11,923 nucleotides of DNA from an uncultured Collinsella sp. (lineage in GTDB: Bacteria; Actinomycetota; Coriobacteriia; Coriobacteriales; Coriobacteriaceae): contig CAJLLB010000059.1 in NCBI GenBank assembly GCA_905207425.1, forward strand, positions 1 through 11,923. The letters run 5' to 3'. Position numbers and translations under genes: made by a program. The notes under the pieces are model-generated. The model worked only from the letters and a program-made list of their open reading frames with translations. It was not told where the DNA came from and searched no databases. The stretch's first letter is position 1, and the number at the start of each line of letters is the position of its first letter. This document shows positions 1 to 9,346 of this stretch, one piece after another.

Positions 1-1721
<1,721 letters not shown>

Positions 1722-1726
1722 GGGGC

Positions 1727-3325
1727 TTAGTTCTCCTCTGATCCAGAAACATCCGAATGGTGCTTGGCCATGAACTGCTGCTTGAAGTCGCCGATGACGC
1801 GCAAGAGCTCAGCCTTGGTGTCATCATCGATCTTCTTGGCGCGAACCTTGTCGAGCAGCGAACCAAAGCCATTGTCCATGTACTCGATGAGCTCGGCACG
1901 GAAAGGCAGCACGTCGGCGATCTCCAGGTCATCCAGGAAGCCCTCGTTGCCAGCGAACAGCGTAACGATCTGCTCGCCAACCTCAAACGGCTTGTAACGC
2001 GGCTGCTTCAGGAGCTCGGTCATGCGGGCACCATGGGTCAGCTGCTTCTGAGTAGCCTCGTCGAGGTCGGAGCCGAACTGCGTAAAGCCGGCGAGCTCCT
2101 GGTACGAAGCGAGGTCCAGACGGAGGTTGCCGGCGACCTGCTTCATAGCCTTGGTCTGCGCGTCACCACCGACGCGGGACACGGAAATGCCCACGTCGAC
2201 TGCCGGGCGCTGGCCCTGGAAGAAGAGCTCGGACTGCAGGTAGATCTGACCATCGGTAATGGAAATGACGTTGGTCGGAATGTAGGCCGAGACGTCGCCG
2301 TCCTGGGTCTCGATGATCGGCAGAGCCGTCATGGAGCCGTAACCGTTCTTCTTGGACATCTTGACTGCACGCTCGAGCAGGCGAGAGTGCAGGTAGAAGA
2401 TGTCGCCAGGATAGGCCTCGCGTCCGGGCGGACGATGCAGCGTCAGCGACATCTGACGGTAGGCCACAGCCTGCTTGGACAGGTCATCGTAGATGACGAG
2501 CACGTGGCCGCCGGGGTTGGTCTCGCTAGCGGGCTTGCCATCCTCGCCGTTGTACATGAAGAACTCGCCGATAGCGGCACCGGCCATAGGCGCGATGTAC
2601 TGCATAGGGGCGGAATCGGCAGCGGTTGCCGAAACGATGATGGTGTAGTCGAGCGCACCGTGCTGAGCGAGGGTCTCGCGGATGTTGGCAACCGTGGAGG
2701 CCTTCTGGCCGACGGCGACATAGATGCAGACCATGCCCTTGCCGCGCTGGTTGAGGATAGCGTCGATGGCGATGGCGGTCTTACCGGTCTTACGGTCGCC
2801 AATGATGAGCTCACGCTGACCACGGCCGATAGGCACCATGGAGTCGATGGCCAACAGACCGGTCTGAACCGGCTCACACACCGGGGTACGGTCGATAACG
2901 CCGGGGGCCTTGAACTCGATGGGGCGACGGTGCGTGGCGACGATGTCGCCCAGGCCGTCGATGGGCTGGCCGAGCGGATTGACGACGCGGCCGAGCATGG
3001 CGCGGCTCACAGGGATATCCATAATGCGACCAGTGGTGCGGCACTCGTCGCCTTCCTTGATGGAGTCGACGGCACCGAACAGAACGGCGCCGACCTCGTC
3101 ACGGTCAAGGTTCTGGGCAAGGCCGAAGACGGTCTCACCGGTATCGGAGCTCTTGAACTCCAGAAGCTCGCCTGCCATGGCGCTCTTGAGGCCGGAGACG
3201 CGCGCGATGCCGTCGCCTACCTCGTCGACCGTTGAAACCTCATGCGTATCGACCGTCGCGGAGAGGCTCGTGAGCTGCTCCTGCAGTTTCTTGGCGATAT
3301 CCTGGGCATTGAGGGTTTCGGACAT
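1727..3325 (-). CDS. atpA: ATP synthase F1 subunit alpha
   Basis: Non-catalytic nucleotide-binding subunit of F1, alternating with beta. The 532-residue protein shows the P-loop GDRKTGKT at 176-183, Walker [13 protein letters not shown] around 276-286, and the [12 protein letters not shown] segment whose Arg384 is the arginine finger that completes the beta catalytic site. The N-terminus ([18 protein letters not shown]) is the helix that binds subunit delta. Between [10 protein letters not shown] and HVLVIYDD there are about 11 extra residues (roughly 260-273, [13 protein letters not shown]) compared with my recollection of Bacillus and E. coli proteins, where the chain goes directly from YKG or RDRG to the Walker B strand. 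The start overlaps the atpH stop by one base (TAATG) and has a strong GGAGGTGA site. Confidence 0.97.
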   Translation of the reverse strand: MSETLNAQDIAKKLQEQLTSLSATVDTHEVSTVDEVGDGIARVSGLKSAMAGELLEFKSSDTGETVFGLAQNLDRDEVGAVLFGAVDSIKEGDECRTTGRIMDIPVSRAMLGRVVNPLGQPIDGLGDIVATHRRPIEFKAPGVIDRTPVCEPVQTGLLAIDSMVPIGRGQRELIIGDRKTGKTAIAIDAILNQRGKGMVCIYVAVGQKASTVANIRETLAQHGALDYTIIVSATAADSAPMQYIAPMAGAAIGEFFMYNGEDGKPASETNPGGHVLVIYDDLSKQAVAYRQMSLTLHRPPGREAYPGDIFYLHSRLLERAVKMSKKNGYGSMTALPIIETQDGDVSAYIPTNVISITDGQIYLQSELFFQGQRPAVDVGISVSRVGGDAQTKAMKQVAGNLRLDLASYQELAGFTQFGSDLDEATQKQLTHGARMTELLKQPRYKPFEVGEQIVTLFAGNEGFLDDLEIADVLPFRAELIEYMDNGFGSLLDKVRAKKIDDDTKAELLRVIGDFKQQFMAKHHSDVSGSEEN

Positions 3326-3801
3326 TAGGCTTCACCTCCGTACGAATTAGCAGAGTTTGCGAGGGTCTCCTGCGCGATGCGCAGCTGCGTCTTGACGGAA
3401 ATGTCACGACGCTCGCCGCGGGCCTCGAGCACCAGGCCGCCCACGATAGACGGGTCGACCTGCTCGATAAGGAATACCTTGCGGCCGAAGTCCTGCTCGC
3501 ATTTCTTAGTGATGGTTTGACGCAGCTCGTCGTCGAGCGGGATCGCCGTGGTGACGGTCACGCCCACTACATCCTCGTCTTCCTCGGCAACATACTTAAA
3601 GGCAGCTGCCACCTTGGGAAGAAGGTCGAGCTGGTCGCGCTTGGACATGGTGTCGAGCACGGCGATAATCTCGGGGCTGGCAGAAGCCAGGCGCTCGACC
3701 ATCTCGAGGTCCTCGAACACATGGTTCTCGGCCTTGGCGGCTTCCAAAAGGGAACGCGCGTAGGTCTCGAGCACCTTGTCCTGATAGCGGCTAGTCGGCA
3801 T
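3325..3801 (-). CDS. atpH: ATP synthase F1 subunit delta
   Basis: Peripheral-stalk subunit that ties the b dimer to the top of the alpha/beta hexamer (OSCP family). At 158 residues it is about 20 shorter than typical bacterial delta chains; the shortfall lies in the N-terminal helical domain, around residues 45-60. The start ([18 protein letters not shown]) is the family's first helix, and the C-terminal domain has the conserved pattern [26 protein letters not shown] at about 115-140. The gene begins 11 bases before the end of atpF and stops within the atpA start codon, so it is translationally coupled on both sides. It could not stand alone as a transcription unit. Identity is secure from position and C-terminal motif. 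Confidence 0.94.
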   Translation of the reverse strand: MPTSRYQDKVLETYARSLLEAAKAENHVFEDLEMVERLASASPEIIAVLDTMSKRDQLDLLPKVAAAFKYVAEEDEDVVGVTVTTAIPLDDELRQTITKKCEQDFGRKVFLIEQVDPSIVGGLVLEARGERRDISVKTQLRIAQETLANSANSYGGEA

Positions 3802-4393
3802 TCAGGCTACCTGCTTCCTGGATGTAGCGCTCGATGAGCTTCTTCTGCTCGGCATCGTCCTCGAGTGCCTCGCCCACGATCTTGGTGGCGACGGCAACGG
3901 ACAGGTCGGCGATGGAGCTCGCGGCACCGGCGTAGATGGACTTGCGCTCGTCCTCGACGGTCGTATGGGCCTTGGCGATGATCTCCTCGGCCTCCTTGTG
4001 AGCAGCCTCGATGATACGGGCACGCTCGGACTCGGCGTCCTTACGGGCCTCGAGAACGATGTCGGCAGCCTGACGACGGGCGTCGGTGACGATCGAGTCG
4101 GACTCAGCGCGCTTGGCGATAGCCTCCTGCTTGGTCTTCTCGGCCTCGTCGAGGCTCTCCTCGATCTTCTTGCCGCGCTCCTCCATGGTTTTCATGATGC
4201 CCGGCAGGGCGACCTTGGCCAGCACGATCCAGATAATCAGGAAGGCGATAAGCGCCGGGATGAACTCCGCCATCTTAGGGATGAGGATGTCCGCACCGGC
4301 GGCGCCGTCCTCGGCGAACGCGGAAACCGGCATGAGCAGCGCGGCCGCGGACGCGGAGAGTGCGATCGCGCTCTTCTGGGATGAAAGATTCAT
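3791..4393 (-). CDS. atpF: ATP synthase Fo subunit b
   Basis: Peripheral-stalk subunit, a membrane-anchored helix that dimerises and holds F1 in place. The protein has 200 residues: a single membrane segment at about 44-63 (FIPALIAFLIIWIVLAKVAL), then a long charged coiled coil (about 68-175). Upstream of the membrane helix is a stretch that looks like a Sec signal peptide: Lys7, a hydrophobic core at about 9-22, and an AFA/E cleavage-like site at 25-28. Classical b subunits lack this extra leader and begin directly with the membrane helix. The chosen ATG has a GGAG site eight bases upstream and lies 15 bases after the atpE stop. No in-frame alternative removes the leader while keeping a ribosome site as good. 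Confidence 0.95.
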   Translation of the reverse strand: MNLSSQKSAIALSASAAALLMPVSAFAEDGAAGADILIPKMAEFIPALIAFLIIWIVLAKVALPGIMKTMEERGKKIEESLDEAEKTKQEAIAKRAESDSIVTDARRQAADIVLEARKDAESERARIIEAAHKEAEEIIAKAHTTVEDERKSIYAGAASSIADLSVAVATKIVGEALEDDAEQKKLIERYIQEAGSLNAD

Positions 4394-4408
4394 ACTTGAC
4401 GCTCCGTG

Positions 4409-4603
4409 CTATTTAACGATCAGCGCGACAACGAAGCCGATCAGAGCCAGAGCCTCGCCGAAAGCGGAGCCCATGATGAAGACGGTGAACACGCGGCCCT
4501 GGACCTCAGGCTGACGGGCCATAGCACCCGTAGCACCCAGAGCAGACAGGCCGATAGCAAGACCAGCGCCGATAACACCGAGACCGTAACCGATAACTCC
4601 CAC
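4409..4603 (-). CDS. atpE: ATP synthase Fo subunit c
   Basis: Membrane ring subunit that carries ions through Fo. It is a two-helix hairpin of 64 residues, short for the family (usually 70-90). Helix 1 is glycine-rich, the polar loop is ARQPE (29-33), and the ion-binding carboxylate is Glu50 in GSAFGEALALIGFV. The position that is Gln in sodium-type c subunits is Ile17 here, and Glu50 is followed by Ala-Leu rather than Ser-Thr, so a proton-specific ring is inferred. The start is a GTG preceded by AAAGGAGG with only four bases between GGAGG and the start codon. An in-frame TAA lies eight codons upstream and there is no other start, so GTG is forced. Confidence 0.95.
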   Translation of the reverse strand: MGVIGYGLGVIGAGLAIGLSALGATGAMARQPEVQGRVFTVFIMGSAFGEALALIGFVVALIVK

Positions 4604-4699
4604 GATTCCTCCTTTGTCGTGCGTGTCTTATTTCACGCAGGATAACCTTTTTATAACTGCCGGGCTCCATGGGTACGGGCACCGGCGGTTTAACGAATT

Positions 4700-4715
4700 G
4701 CCTTACCTTTAAGGC
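4700..4715 (-). promoter_or_regulatory. Hairpin in the atpB-atpE spacer
   Basis: In the 124-base gap between atpB and atpE, GCCTTA and TAAGGC form a perfect six-base stem with a four-base loop, 12 bases after the atpB stop. No U-tract follows. A TATAAA hexamer on the minus strand (4650-4655) lacks a matching -35 box. The spacer probably affects message stability or initiation at atpE, whose product is needed in many copies. Confidence 0.4.
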
Positions 4716-4727
4716 ACGAACGGAAGA

Positions 4728-5531
4728 CTACTCCTCCTCCGCGACCTCCTCTGCCTCGGAGACATACACGGCGGTAAGGACCGTGAAGACGTAAGCCTGG
4801 ATGGCGCCGACCACAAGCTCGATCGCATAGATCAGGATGAGGATGGCAAGCCAGGCCAGCGAAGGCAGGGCGCCGACGGCGTGGGCCGCGGAAACCTGCT
4901 GAAGCAGCGGCTGCATGAACATGCTCGCCATGATGGCGAACGAGCCCATGACCACGTGTCCTGCGAACATGTTGCAGAACAGACGGACGGCAAGCGTGAT
5001 GAGGCGCAGGAAGGTCGAGAAAAGCTCGACGACCCACACGAGCACGTTCATCGGGAAGCTCACGCCCTGCGGGGCGAGGCTCTTGATGTAGCCGATCACG
5101 CCGTGAGCCTTGCATCCGTAGTAGATGAAGTACACGAAGGCGAAAATGGCGAGTGCGGCGGTGGAGCCGATTGCGCCGGTGCCGGGCTTCATTCCCGGGA
5201 TCAGGCCGATCATGTTATTGATCAGGATGAACAGGAAAAGCGAGCACAGGAACGGGAAGTGCTTCTTCCAGTTCTCACCCACGACACCCTTGCCGATATC
5301 GTTCTCGACGTACTCGATGATGTACTCGAAACCGTTGACGAAGAAGCCCTTGGGAACCAGGGTCTGCTTCTTCTTGAACACGGCCAGGACGATCAGGAGC
5401 ACGATCGTGGAGACGATCAGCCAAAACGAGTACTGCGTGATGCCGCAGCTCAGATCGCCCACGACAGGGGTGGAGCTGAACTCGCTGACCAGATGATTAA
5501 TCTCATCAGGCAGCTTTTCAAAAATTTCCAC
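4728..5531 (-). CDS. atpB: ATP synthase Fo subunit a
   Basis: Membrane stator subunit that forms the two half-channels for protons. The 267-residue protein has about five or six hydrophobic helices. The essential arginine is Arg183 in LAVRLFCNMFAGH, and the partner polar residues are Glu239 and Gln245 in ELVVGAIQAYVFTVLT, where the family has its conserved Glu/Gln. NGFEYIIEYV (66-75) is another family signature. The start is GTG, three bases after the stop of the atpI-like gene, with AAAGGT as ribosome site. The C-terminus is an acidic tail (SEAEEVAEEE). All key residues are present. Confidence 0.96.
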   Translation of the reverse strand: MEIFEKLPDEINHLVSEFSSTPVVGDLSCGITQYSFWLIVSTIVLLIVLAVFKKKQTLVPKGFFVNGFEYIIEYVENDIGKGVVGENWKKHFPFLCSLFLFILINNMIGLIPGMKPGTGAIGSTAALAIFAFVYFIYYGCKAHGVIGYIKSLAPQGVSFPMNVLVWVVELFSTFLRLITLAVRLFCNMFAGHVVMGSFAIMASMFMQPLLQQVSAAHAVGALPSLAWLAILILIYAIELVVGAIQAYVFTVLTAVYVSEAEEVAEEE

Positions 5532-5534
5532 GAC

Positions 5535-5858
5535 TTACCTTTCGACCTCATGAGGATCTCGCAGCGCCTTGGCGACGCGAACCGCGCAGGCGGCCATAAA
5601 GGCCACGAAGCCGATCGCCTCGCCCAGGAGGAACATGCGAAATGCCTCTCCGAACAACACAAACACAACCAAGGTAAAGACAAGCAACGCGATTGCCGAG
5701 ACCGCGAGACTCACCATACCCTTGAGCATGTCCGCATTCTGCTTATCGTCAAGAACCGGCTTGAGCGTAAAGACAAAGGGAAGGAAGGCAATCGCGCCCG
5801 CGATGGCACCTGCAACGATAGCGAGCAGATCGGCTATCTGAAACACTGGCGTCCTCAC
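5535..5858 (-). CDS. AtpI-like small membrane protein of the ATP synthase operon
   Basis: First gene of the ATP synthase operon, in the place where atpI (a chaperone for c-ring assembly) normally stands. The 107-residue product has three strongly hydrophobic segments at about 8-31, 47-70 and 75-95 and ends with a basic, charged tail. Sequence similarity to AtpI is too weak for me to state by eye; the call rests on position, size and topology. The GTG start at 5858 has AAGGAA very close upstream. A second GTG at 5846 has GTGAGG at a more normal distance of six bases, so the true protein may be four residues shorter. The gene lies about 45 bases downstream of a good sigma-70-type promoter and three bases before atpB. 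Confidence 0.7.
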   Translation of the reverse strand: MRTPVFQIADLLAIVAGAIAGAIAFLPFVFTLKPVLDDKQNADMLKGMVSLAVSAIALLVFTLVVFVLFGEAFRMFLLGEAIGFVAFMAACAVRVAKALRDPHEVER

Positions 5859-5908
5859 TTTCCTTTTTTATCGCCTCACAGGACAGTTCCCGCCAAACAT
5901 TGGTGACT

Positions 5909-5936
5909 ATTGTACGAGCCAATCGCTAAAGTACAA
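5909..5936 (-). promoter_or_regulatory. Probable promoter of the ATP synthase operon
   Basis: On the minus strand a -35 box TTGTAC (5931-5936) and a -10 box TACAAT (5909-5914) are separated by 16 bases. Transcription would start near 5902 and leave a leader of about 45 bases before the first GTG. Each box departs only slightly from the sigma-70 consensus. A six-base inverted repeat (5935-5953) touches the -35 box. Confidence 0.6.
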
Positions 5937-5953
5937 CCGAAAAAGCATCGGTT
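5935..5953. repeat. Inverted repeat abutting the atp promoter -35 box
   Basis: AACCGA and TCGGTT form a perfect six-base inverted repeat around a seven-base centre. It overlaps the -35 box of the atp promoter by two bases, so it could be a regulator site. It has no run of T after it on either strand, which argues against a terminator. Confidence 0.35.
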
Positions 5954-6056
5954 AATACGCACCTGTTCGTTTTCTTAAGACCTTCTTTATGCCGCAGGTA
6001 CGGTAATACGTTTTTCTCGAACCCTGCAGGGCAAAACGTCCGTTAACAGGAGTGCC

Positions 6057-6081
6057 CGCGGTCGTCTTTTGTTCGACCGCG
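6057..6081 (-). terminator. Hairpin downstream of upp, possible weak terminator
   Basis: An eight-base perfect stem (CGCGGTCG with CGACCGCG) closes a nine-base loop, 48 bases after the upp stop codon. It is very G+C-rich, as terminator stems are, but no U-tract follows in the minus-strand transcript. It could end transcription with a factor, or be a 3' stability element. A separate ten-base palindrome, CCCTGCAGGG, lies at 6022-6031. The remaining bases between 5859 and 6128 hold no gene I can support. Confidence 0.3.
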
Positions 6082-6128
6082 CGCACCATTTCTTCGTATT
6101 TTCGACGTTAGCCGGTATGGCCCAGAGA

Positions 6129-6776
6129 TTACAGCGTGCCGTAGATGCGGTCGCCGGCGTCGCCCAGGCCGGGAACGATGTAGGCAGCCTCGTTGAGATG
6201 GTCGTCGATGGCGCAGGTATAGATATGCACATCAGGATCCTTCTCAGTCAGCGACTTGAGGCCCTCGGGCGCGGCGACGATGCACAGCATGCGGATATCC
6301 TTGACACCGCGCTCGCGCAGGTAGCTGATGGCCATCTCGGCCGAACCGCCCGTGGCGAGCATGGGGTCGACGACCAGGCAGATGCGCTGGTCGATATCCT
6401 TGGGCATCTTGCAGTAATACTCGTGCGGCTCGTGGGTGACCTCGTCGCGCTCCATGCCGATGTGGCCCACGCGAGCGGAGGGCACCAGGTCGAGGATACC
6501 GTCGACCATGCCAAGGCCCGCACGCAGGATGGGCACGATGGCGAGTTTCTTGCCGGCAAGCTGTTTGAACGTGGCGGTAGTGATGGGGGTCTCGACCTCG
6601 ACGTCTTCCATAGGCAGGTCGCGCATGGCCTCGTAGCCGTCAAAAAGCGCGAGTTCGCGCACGAGCTGACGGAACTGGTTGGTGCCGGTGTTTTTGTCGC
6701 GCAGGATCGACAGCTTGTGCTGGACGAGCGGATGATCGACAAGCGTCACACGGGACGCATCGTAGGTGACGGTCAT
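6129..6776 (-). CDS. upp: Uracil phosphoribosyltransferase
   Basis: Pyrimidine salvage enzyme in the cytoplasm that joins uracil and PRPP to give UMP and pyrophosphate. From the ATG at 6776 the protein has 215 residues, near the family norm of about 208. The PRPP-binding loop is [12 protein letters not shown] (135-146), the LRAGLGM segment is at 84-90, and the C-terminal uracil-binding segment is [17 protein letters not shown] (199-215). An open frame runs 20 codons further upstream to 6836, but those residues do not resemble the family and would read through leader hairpins. The ATG at 6776 begins the family-like [10 protein letters not shown] and has AAAGGGG upstream. The gene precedes the ATP synthase operon, as upp often does. 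Confidence 0.96.
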   Translation of the reverse strand: MTVTYDASRVTLVDHPLVQHKLSILRDKNTGTNQFRQLVRELALFDGYEAMRDLPMEDVEVETPITTATFKQLAGKKLAIVPILRAGLGMVDGILDLVPSARVGHIGMERDEVTHEPHEYYCKMPKDIDQRICLVVDPMLATGGSAEMAISYLRERGVKDIRMLCIVAAPEGLKSLTEKDPDVHIYTCAIDDHLNEAAYIVPGLGDAGDRIYGTL

Positions 6777-6800
6777 GGGTTGATTGCCCCTTTCGTTGCA

Positions 6801-6827
6801 GCCGCAAAACGGCCTTGCTGACAAGGC
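6801..6827 (-). promoter_or_regulatory. Two mutually exclusive hairpins in the upp leader
   Basis: In the 123-base gap before upp, the minus-strand transcript can fold GCCTTG-TCAG-CAAGGC (6812-6827) or GCCG-TTTTG-CGGC (6801-6813). The two stems share bases 6812-6813, so both cannot form fully. The first stem is followed within two bases by TTTT. This could be a weak glpK terminator or an attenuator of upp. No clear promoter was found in the gap. Confidence 0.25.
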
Positions 6828-6899
6828 GCGCAGCAATGTTGCCGCCGCACGCCATGCATAAGTTTAGCGGTTTGTTGTATCGAGCAGCCCATCGCAGCC

Positions 6900-8441
6900 C
6901 TACTGTGCGGTACTGAGCGAGCGCTTGACTGCATCACGCCAGCCCGCAAGGTTTTGCTCGCGACGCTCGGCGGACATATGGGGAAGGAAGGTCCTAACGG
7001 TCTGGGCATTTTGCTCCAGCTCTTCAAGGTCTTCCCAATAGCCGACGGCAAGACCCGCCAAGTACGCGGCACCGATTGCCGTGGTCTCCACCGTCTCGCA
7101 TTGCAGCACGGGGATATCCAGCAGGTCGGCCTGGAATTGCATGATGAACTCGTTGCGTGAGGCGCCGCCATCGACGGACAGGCGCTCAATCGAAAGTCCC
7201 ACGTCCTGCTCCATGGCGCGCAGCACGTCATAACTCTGGTAGGCCATGGACTCGCAGGCCGCACGCACAATGGTCGCGCGACTCGAGGCACCGGTCAGGC
7301 CGCACACGATACCGCGGGCACGCGGGTCCCACCAGGGAGCGCCCAGGCCAGCGAAGGCGGGGACGAAGTAGCAGCCCTCGTTGTCGTTGATCGAAGCGGC
7401 GAGTTGTGCCGACTCGCTCACACTCGAGATGATGCCCATGTTGTTGCGCAGCCAGTTCATGGTTGAGCCGGCGGCAAAGATAGAACCCTCGAGCGCATAG
7501 CTGATCTTGCCGTCCGCGGCGATACCGATCGTGGAGACCAGACCGTTCTTGGATTCGACGACCTCGTCGCCGGTGTTCATGAGCATAAAGCAACCCGTAC
7601 CATAGGTGTTTTTGGTCTGGCCGGGATGGAAGCAGCAGTGGCCGAACAGCGACGCCTGCTGATCGCCCGCCACGCCCATGATGGGCGGCATGTTGGTCAT
7701 GATGTCGCTCGCGACGCGGCCGTAGTCGCCCGAGCTCCAACGAACCTCGGGCATCATGGAACGTGGAACGTCAAAGAGCGCCAGCAGGTCGTCGTCCCAA
7801 TCGAGCGTATGGATATTAAAGAGCGCCGTGCGGCTGGCATTGGTGTAGTCGGTGGCAAAGACCTGGCTGCCGGTAAGGTTGTAGATGAGCCAGGTGTCGA
7901 TGGTGCCGAACATGAGGTCGCCCGCCGCCGCGCTCTCACGCGCACCGTCGACGTTGTCGAGGATCCACTGCACCTTGGAAGCCGAGAAATACGGATCGAG
8001 CGTGAGTCCCGTGCGGGAGCGCACCAGCTCTTCTGCGCCCCGCTCGACCAGCTCGTCGATCAGAGGTGCGGTGCGACGGCATTGCCACACGATGGCGTTA
8101 TAGATGGGTTGGCCGCTTATGCGGTCCCACACCACCGTGGTCTCGCGCTGGTTGGAGATACCGATGGCGGCGATGCGGTCAGAATGGATGCCGCTCTTAA
8201 ACTGGACCTCCATCATCACGCCGATCTGGCTGGCAAGCACCTCCATGGGGTCTTGCTCTATCCAACCGGGACGCGGGAAGCTGGTTTTGACGCTACGACG
8301 CGCCTGCGCGACGATGCAGCCGTACTCGTCGACGATGGTCGCAAGTACCGAGGTGGTGCCGCAGTCGAGCGCCATGATGTAGGAACCGCCAAAGTTAAAC
8401 GAGGCATCTTCCATGCCCAGGCTGCCCAGATTCAACGACAT
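6900..8441 (-). CDS. glpK: Glycerol kinase (FGGY family)
   Basis: Phosphorylates glycerol to sn-glycerol 3-phosphate with ATP in the cytoplasm. The 513-residue protein has both FGGY domains: ALDCGTTS (24-31), NQRETTVVW (97-105), IVWQCRRTAP (117-126), TGLTLDPYFSASK (144-156), VAGDQQASLFG (257-267), NTYGTGCFMLMNTG (278-291) and VDGGAS (423-428). The glycerol-contact residues Arg99, Glu100, Trp105, Tyr151 and Asp260 are all present. Two positions differ from the usual phosphate loop QGTTSSR: Gln is Cys27 and Arg is Leu33. The loop around 238-256 lacks the histidine that enterococcal GlpK has phosphorylated by HPr. The ATG is supported by AAAGGTG at the end of the upstream synthase gene, 13 bases away, implying co-transcription. 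No glpF or glpD accompanies it here. Confidence 0.93.
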   Translation of the reverse strand: MSLNLGSLGMEDASFNFGGSYIMALDCGTTSVLATIVDEYGCIVAQARRSVKTSFPRPGWIEQDPMEVLASQIGVMMEVQFKSGIHSDRIAAIGISNQRETTVVWDRISGQPIYNAIVWQCRRTAPLIDELVERGAEELVRSRTGLTLDPYFSASKVQWILDNVDGARESAAAGDLMFGTIDTWLIYNLTGSQVFATDYTNASRTALFNIHTLDWDDDLLALFDVPRSMMPEVRWSSGDYGRVASDIMTNMPPIMGVAGDQQASLFGHCCFHPGQTKNTYGTGCFMLMNTGDEVVESKNGLVSTIGIAADGKISYALEGSIFAAGSTMNWLRNNMGIISSVSESAQLAASINDNEGCYFVPAFAGLGAPWWDPRARGIVCGLTGASSRATIVRAACESMAYQSYDVLRAMEQDVGLSIERLSVDGGASRNEFIMQFQADLLDIPVLQCETVETTAIGAAYLAGLAVGYWEDLEELEQNAQTVRTFLPHMSAERREQNLAGWRDAVKRSLSTAQ

Positions 8442-8454
8442 CGCTTACACCTTT

Positions 8455-9198
8455 CTATTGCATCGGGTCGGACAGGACCCGTTCGATCTCTGATGCGGGA
8501 AGTGCGCCTTGGCGCAGGATCTGGAGCCCGCCGTGCTGGAACGACACGATGGTCGAGGCGTCGCGACACGGGGTCTCACCGGCATCGACGGCCACATCGA
8601 CCCCCTCCAGGATGCGCTCCTCCACCGTGACAAAACTTGCCGGCGCGGGCGCGCCATGCGTGTTGGCGCTGGTGCAGGCAAGAGGGCTGCCGCAGGCGCG
8701 GATGAGCGCTTGGACCACGGGAGAGGCCGAAGCGCGCAGGGCCACGGTGTCGTCGGCAGCGCGCATAAAGGTCGGCACGCAGGGGGCTGCCTTGACCACG
8801 ATAGTCAGGGCTCCCGGCCAGCATCGTCGCGCGAGTACGCGGGCATCTTCCGGGATATCCACGCCATAGCGGTCGAGTGCTTCGACGCCATCGACCAGCC
8901 AAGCGACGGTTTGCGTGAGCTCACGTTGCTTGAGAGTGAAGATACGGCGATAGCCGGTGCCGAGCGCAGGAACTGCGGCGCCATTGACGGCAGCCTGCGG
9001 ATCGCGCGGCCACGATGGGAATTCGCTTGTATCTTGGGGCACGGCGTCCGAGAAGGCGTTGACTGCCACGGCGACACCGTAGACGGTCTCGGTCGGAATC
9101 AAGGCCAGGCCGCCGCGGCCGAGCACCTCGGCCGTGCGCTCGACGGCAAGCCGATGCGGCTCGCGCGTTCCCTCGTATACCCGATAGACCGTCTGCAT
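8455..9198 (-). CDS. L-threonylcarbamoyladenylate synthase (YrdC/Sua5 domain)
   Basis: Makes threonylcarbamoyl-AMP from threonine, bicarbonate and ATP, the first step of t6A modification at position 37 of ANN-decoding tRNAs. The 247-residue protein is a single YrdC domain without the Sua5 C-terminal domain. Motifs are PTETVYG (35-41), IFTLKQR with the KxR pair Lys90/Arg92, WPGALTIV (127-134), TVALRAS (151-157), CTSAN (175-179) and ILRQG (227-231). Between YGV and the KxR loop there are about 30 extra residues (roughly 51-82, with SWPRDP and NGAAVPALG), so the TsaC/YwlC form is lengthened here. The ATG has only a distant AAGGGG site, so the start is moderately certain. Close linkage to prmC is usual for this family. 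Confidence 0.9.
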   Translation of the reverse strand: MQTVYRVYEGTREPHRLAVERTAEVLGRGGLALIPTETVYGVAVAVNAFSDAVPQDTSEFPSWPRDPQAAVNGAAVPALGTGYRRIFTLKQRELTQTVAWLVDGVEALDRYGVDIPEDARVLARRCWPGALTIVVKAAPCVPTFMRAADDTVALRASASPVVQALIRACGSPLACTSANTHGAPAPASFVTVEERILEGVDVAVDAGETPCRDASTIVSFQHGGLQILRQGALPASEIERVLSDPMQ

Positions 9199-9346
9199 GT
9201 GTATGCCAGCCCCTTACGCTCCGGTGCAAGTTTGTTTACTGTGGGGCATTCTCGCACGAAACATTCAACCTATTTGCCCAGAGCGCATGTTGGTTTGGTG
9301 AGCGGCTCTAGTAGTCGGTGAAAGTGAGGGGGTTAATTGAAGATTT

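Noticed and set aside
1757..3235. A 492-codon plus-strand open frame opposite atpA
   Set aside because: It lies fully antisense to a certain gene, its product has no domain-like pattern, and such long shadows are expected from G+C-rich codon use.
4881..5906. A 341-codon plus-strand frame opposite atpB and the atpI-like gene
   Set aside because: The His/Asp/Glu-rich text is the complement of membrane-helix codons and crosses the operon promoter.
5987..6232. An 81-codon minus-strand frame across the end of upp and the following gap
   Set aside because: It overlaps upp out of frame, has no ribosome site, and has a composition unlike a protein.
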